Shown here piece after piece: positions 63,138 to 64,000 of a DNA stretch of 64,000 nucleotides. Source of the DNA: Ramlibacter sp. (GTDB lineage: Bacteria > Pseudomonadota > Gammaproteobacteria > Burkholderiales > Burkholderiaceae_C). Both the position numbers and the translations under genes were made by a program. The notes beneath the pieces were generated by a model. That model saw only the letters and a program-made list of their open reading frames with translations. It was not told the DNA's origin and made no database searches. The stretch lies in contig JACDFR010000001.1 in the NCBI GenBank assembly GCA_013815685.1, forward strand, positions 62,001 to 126,000, in the 5' to 3' direction. Numbering within the stretch: the first letter of the stretch is position 1; each line of letters starts with the position of its first letter.

Positions 63138-63770
63138 TCAGTCGATCAGCTTGTTTTTCAACGCGTAGTAGGTCAGGTCGCTGTTCGACGCCAGGCTCAT
63201 CTTCTCCATCAGGCGCGTACGATAGGTGCTGACGGTCTTCACGCTGAGCGACAGCGCCTTGGCGATGTCGCCCGCGGTTTCGCCCTTGGCCAGCTTGAGG
63301 AACACCTGGAATTCGCGTTCGGAAAGCTGCTCGTGGGGAGCGCCACCTTCCTTGCGATTGAGCTGTTGCGCCAGCAACTCGGCCACGGCGGGCGAGATGT
63401 AGCGCCGTCCCAGCGCGATCGTGCGGATCGCGTTGACGATTTCCATCGGCTCGCATTCCTTGTTCAGATACCCACTGGCGCCCTGGCGGATCAGGTTCAT
63501 CGCGTAGTGCTCCTCCGGATAGCCCGAAAGGATCAGGATGCCCACGTCGGGCGCCTTGGCGCGGATCATGCCCAGGGCATCGATGCCGCTTTGCCCCGGC
63601 ATCGACAGGTCCATGACCAGCACATCGAGTTCGGTGGTGCGCACCAAGTCGATGGCTTCGCGGCCGCTGGCAGCTTCCCCGACGACGCGCAGATCGACCT
63701 GTTCGGAAAAGAACTGCTTGAGTCCCGACCGCACAATGGCGTGGTCATCCACAATGCCGACTTTGATCAT
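63138..63770 (-). CDS. NarL/BvgA-family response regulator
   Basis: A 210-residue two-domain regulator. The receiver (1-120) has VGIVDDHAIVRSGL, LDVLVMDLSMPGQSG with the phosphorylated Asp, and GYLNKECEP with the Lys. The C-terminal LuxR-type helix-turn-helix is LSEREFQVFLKLAKGETAGDIAKAL with SVKTVSTYRTRL. It is close to UvrY/BvgA proteins. It is divergent from the membrane protein gene at 63891, the likely partner sensor. Confidence 0.92.
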   Translation of the reverse strand: MIKVGIVDDHAIVRSGLKQFFSEQVDLRVVGEAASGREAIDLVRTTELDVLVMDLSMPGQSGIDALGMIRAKAPDVGILILSGYPEEHYAMNLIRQGASGYLNKECEPMEIVNAIRTIALGRRYISPAVAELLAQQLNRKEGGAPHEQLSEREFQVFLKLAKGETAGDIAKALSLSVKTVSTYRTRLMEKMSLASNSDLTYYALKNKLID

Positions 63771-63792
63771 GTCCGTTCTTTCGAATAGCTGT

Positions 63793-63811
63793 TTGGGCCC
63801 ATTGTGCCCAA
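63793..63811. promoter_or_regulatory. Inverted repeat in the divergent regulator/kinase promoter region
   Basis: TTGGGC, a seven-base spacer and GCCCAA form a perfect 6-bp inverted repeat between the divergent starts of the NarL-type regulator and the presumed kinase. It may be an autoregulatory site or a small hairpin in one of the leaders. Confidence 0.3.
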
Positions 63812-63890
63812 CTTTCGACTGAAAAGCCCTACGGTTGAGTTGTCACTTCGGCCGATTTTATGAACAACAAGGACACTTCGAGTGAGATTC

Positions 63891-64000
63891 ATGCGTTCGT
63901 TCCCAATGCCGAAATTGGCCATCAGCCTGGCGCTGGCCTTCCTGGCGGCCTGCATCCTGATCGGCATCAATGAAACCGGCTTCAACCAGTCGACCGAGGC
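63891..64000 (+). CDS. Start of a membrane protein, probably a CHASE3-type sensor kinase (cut by window edge)
   Basis: Only 36 residues are visible. A basic start (RSFPMPK) is followed by a transmembrane helix (LAISLALAFLAACILIGI) and then NETGFNQSTEA, which resembles the start of CHASE3 sensory domains in Burkholderiales histidine kinases. The divergent NarL-type regulator supports a two-component pair. The rest lies outside the window. Confidence 0.5.
   Translation, partial: MRSFPMPKLAISLALAFLAACILIGINETGFNQSTE

Noticed and set aside
63767..63985. 72-codon minus-strand frame at the right end
   Set aside because: It covers the divergent promoter region and the opposite strand of the kinase start, and shows no motif.
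1..64000. tRNA, rRNA and CRISPR features
   Set aside because: No cloverleaf with a CCA-type end, no rRNA core segment and no regularly spaced repeat was seen on reading both strands, although weak cases could be missed without a computed search.

Overview
The DNA is GC-rich and densely coded. Several traits point to a betaproteobacterium of the order Burkholderiales, most likely Comamonadaceae: the DUF3460-scpA-nadB order, an NF038104-type lipoprotein, a Bug-family solute receptor, and an NAD-dependent formate dehydrogenase with a fused NuoE/NuoF-like subunit. The family-level placement is an inference from gene content. No rRNA, tRNA, CRISPR array, insertion sequence or NRPS/PKS module was recognised.

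Layout. 1-5908 is core metabolism: formate dehydrogenase fdsA (cut by the window edge) and fdsB, the Fe-S carrier apbC, and metG. 5909-12300 is an accessory island that looks visibly less GC-rich. It holds a UvrD-helicase relic, a LexA-like S24 repressor coupled to a three-Cys-motif protein (DUF5131, Gp37/Gp68 family), two TcmP partner proteins in convergent orientation, an unknown protein behind the second TcmP, and a decayed glyoxalase gene. A TGT-N8-ACA (SOS-box-like) operator precedes the S24 gene and another precedes the second tcmP, so the island looks damage-responsive. 12327-15787 is core again: two lipoproteins, DUF3460, scpA, nadB.

16134-46491 is the centre of interest. About 30 kb lie between nadB and nadC-nadA and look like a quorum-sensing-controlled specialised-metabolism locus without NRPS or PKS genes. 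The plus-strand operon (16134-25763) encodes a free-standing class II synthetase-like (archaeal AsnA-type) ligase, a luciferase-like monooxygenase, an MFS exporter, both halves of a B12-dependent glutamate mutase-like enzyme, two ATP-grasp ligases, a PP-loop ATPase and a flavin reductase. A LuxR receptor (26165-26875) follows. Facing it is a minus-strand series (45579 down to 26904): LuxI, PEBP protein, homocitrate/isopropylmalate synthase-like enzyme, two stand-alone YrdC proteins, a metal-dependent amidohydrolase, a heme-oxygenase-like diiron oxidase, MFS, LeuC-like and LeuD-like isomerase subunits, a beta-barrel candidate, a ferredoxin, two ABC importers and a citrate synthase with a substituted catalytic residue. 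A second luxI diverges from the first, and a perfect 16-bp CT-N12-AG palindrome lies between them. A plausible model is that one AHL circuit drives both arms, which together build and export (or re-import) an acidic small molecule derived from glutamate and 2-oxo acids. The product is unknown.

46439-54683 is housekeeping: nadA, nadC, a thioredoxin-like gene, gpsA, secB, grxC, a rhodanese, gpmA, ctpA and a ThiF/MoeB-type enzyme. 54688-59994 resembles a sulfolactate-degradation operon (suyAB, slcC-like, comC-like, Bug receptor) with a divergent GntR regulator. 60077-64000 carries an AsmA-family protein, a receiver-only protein, a NarL/BvgA-type regulator and the start of a membrane protein that is probably a sensor kinase.
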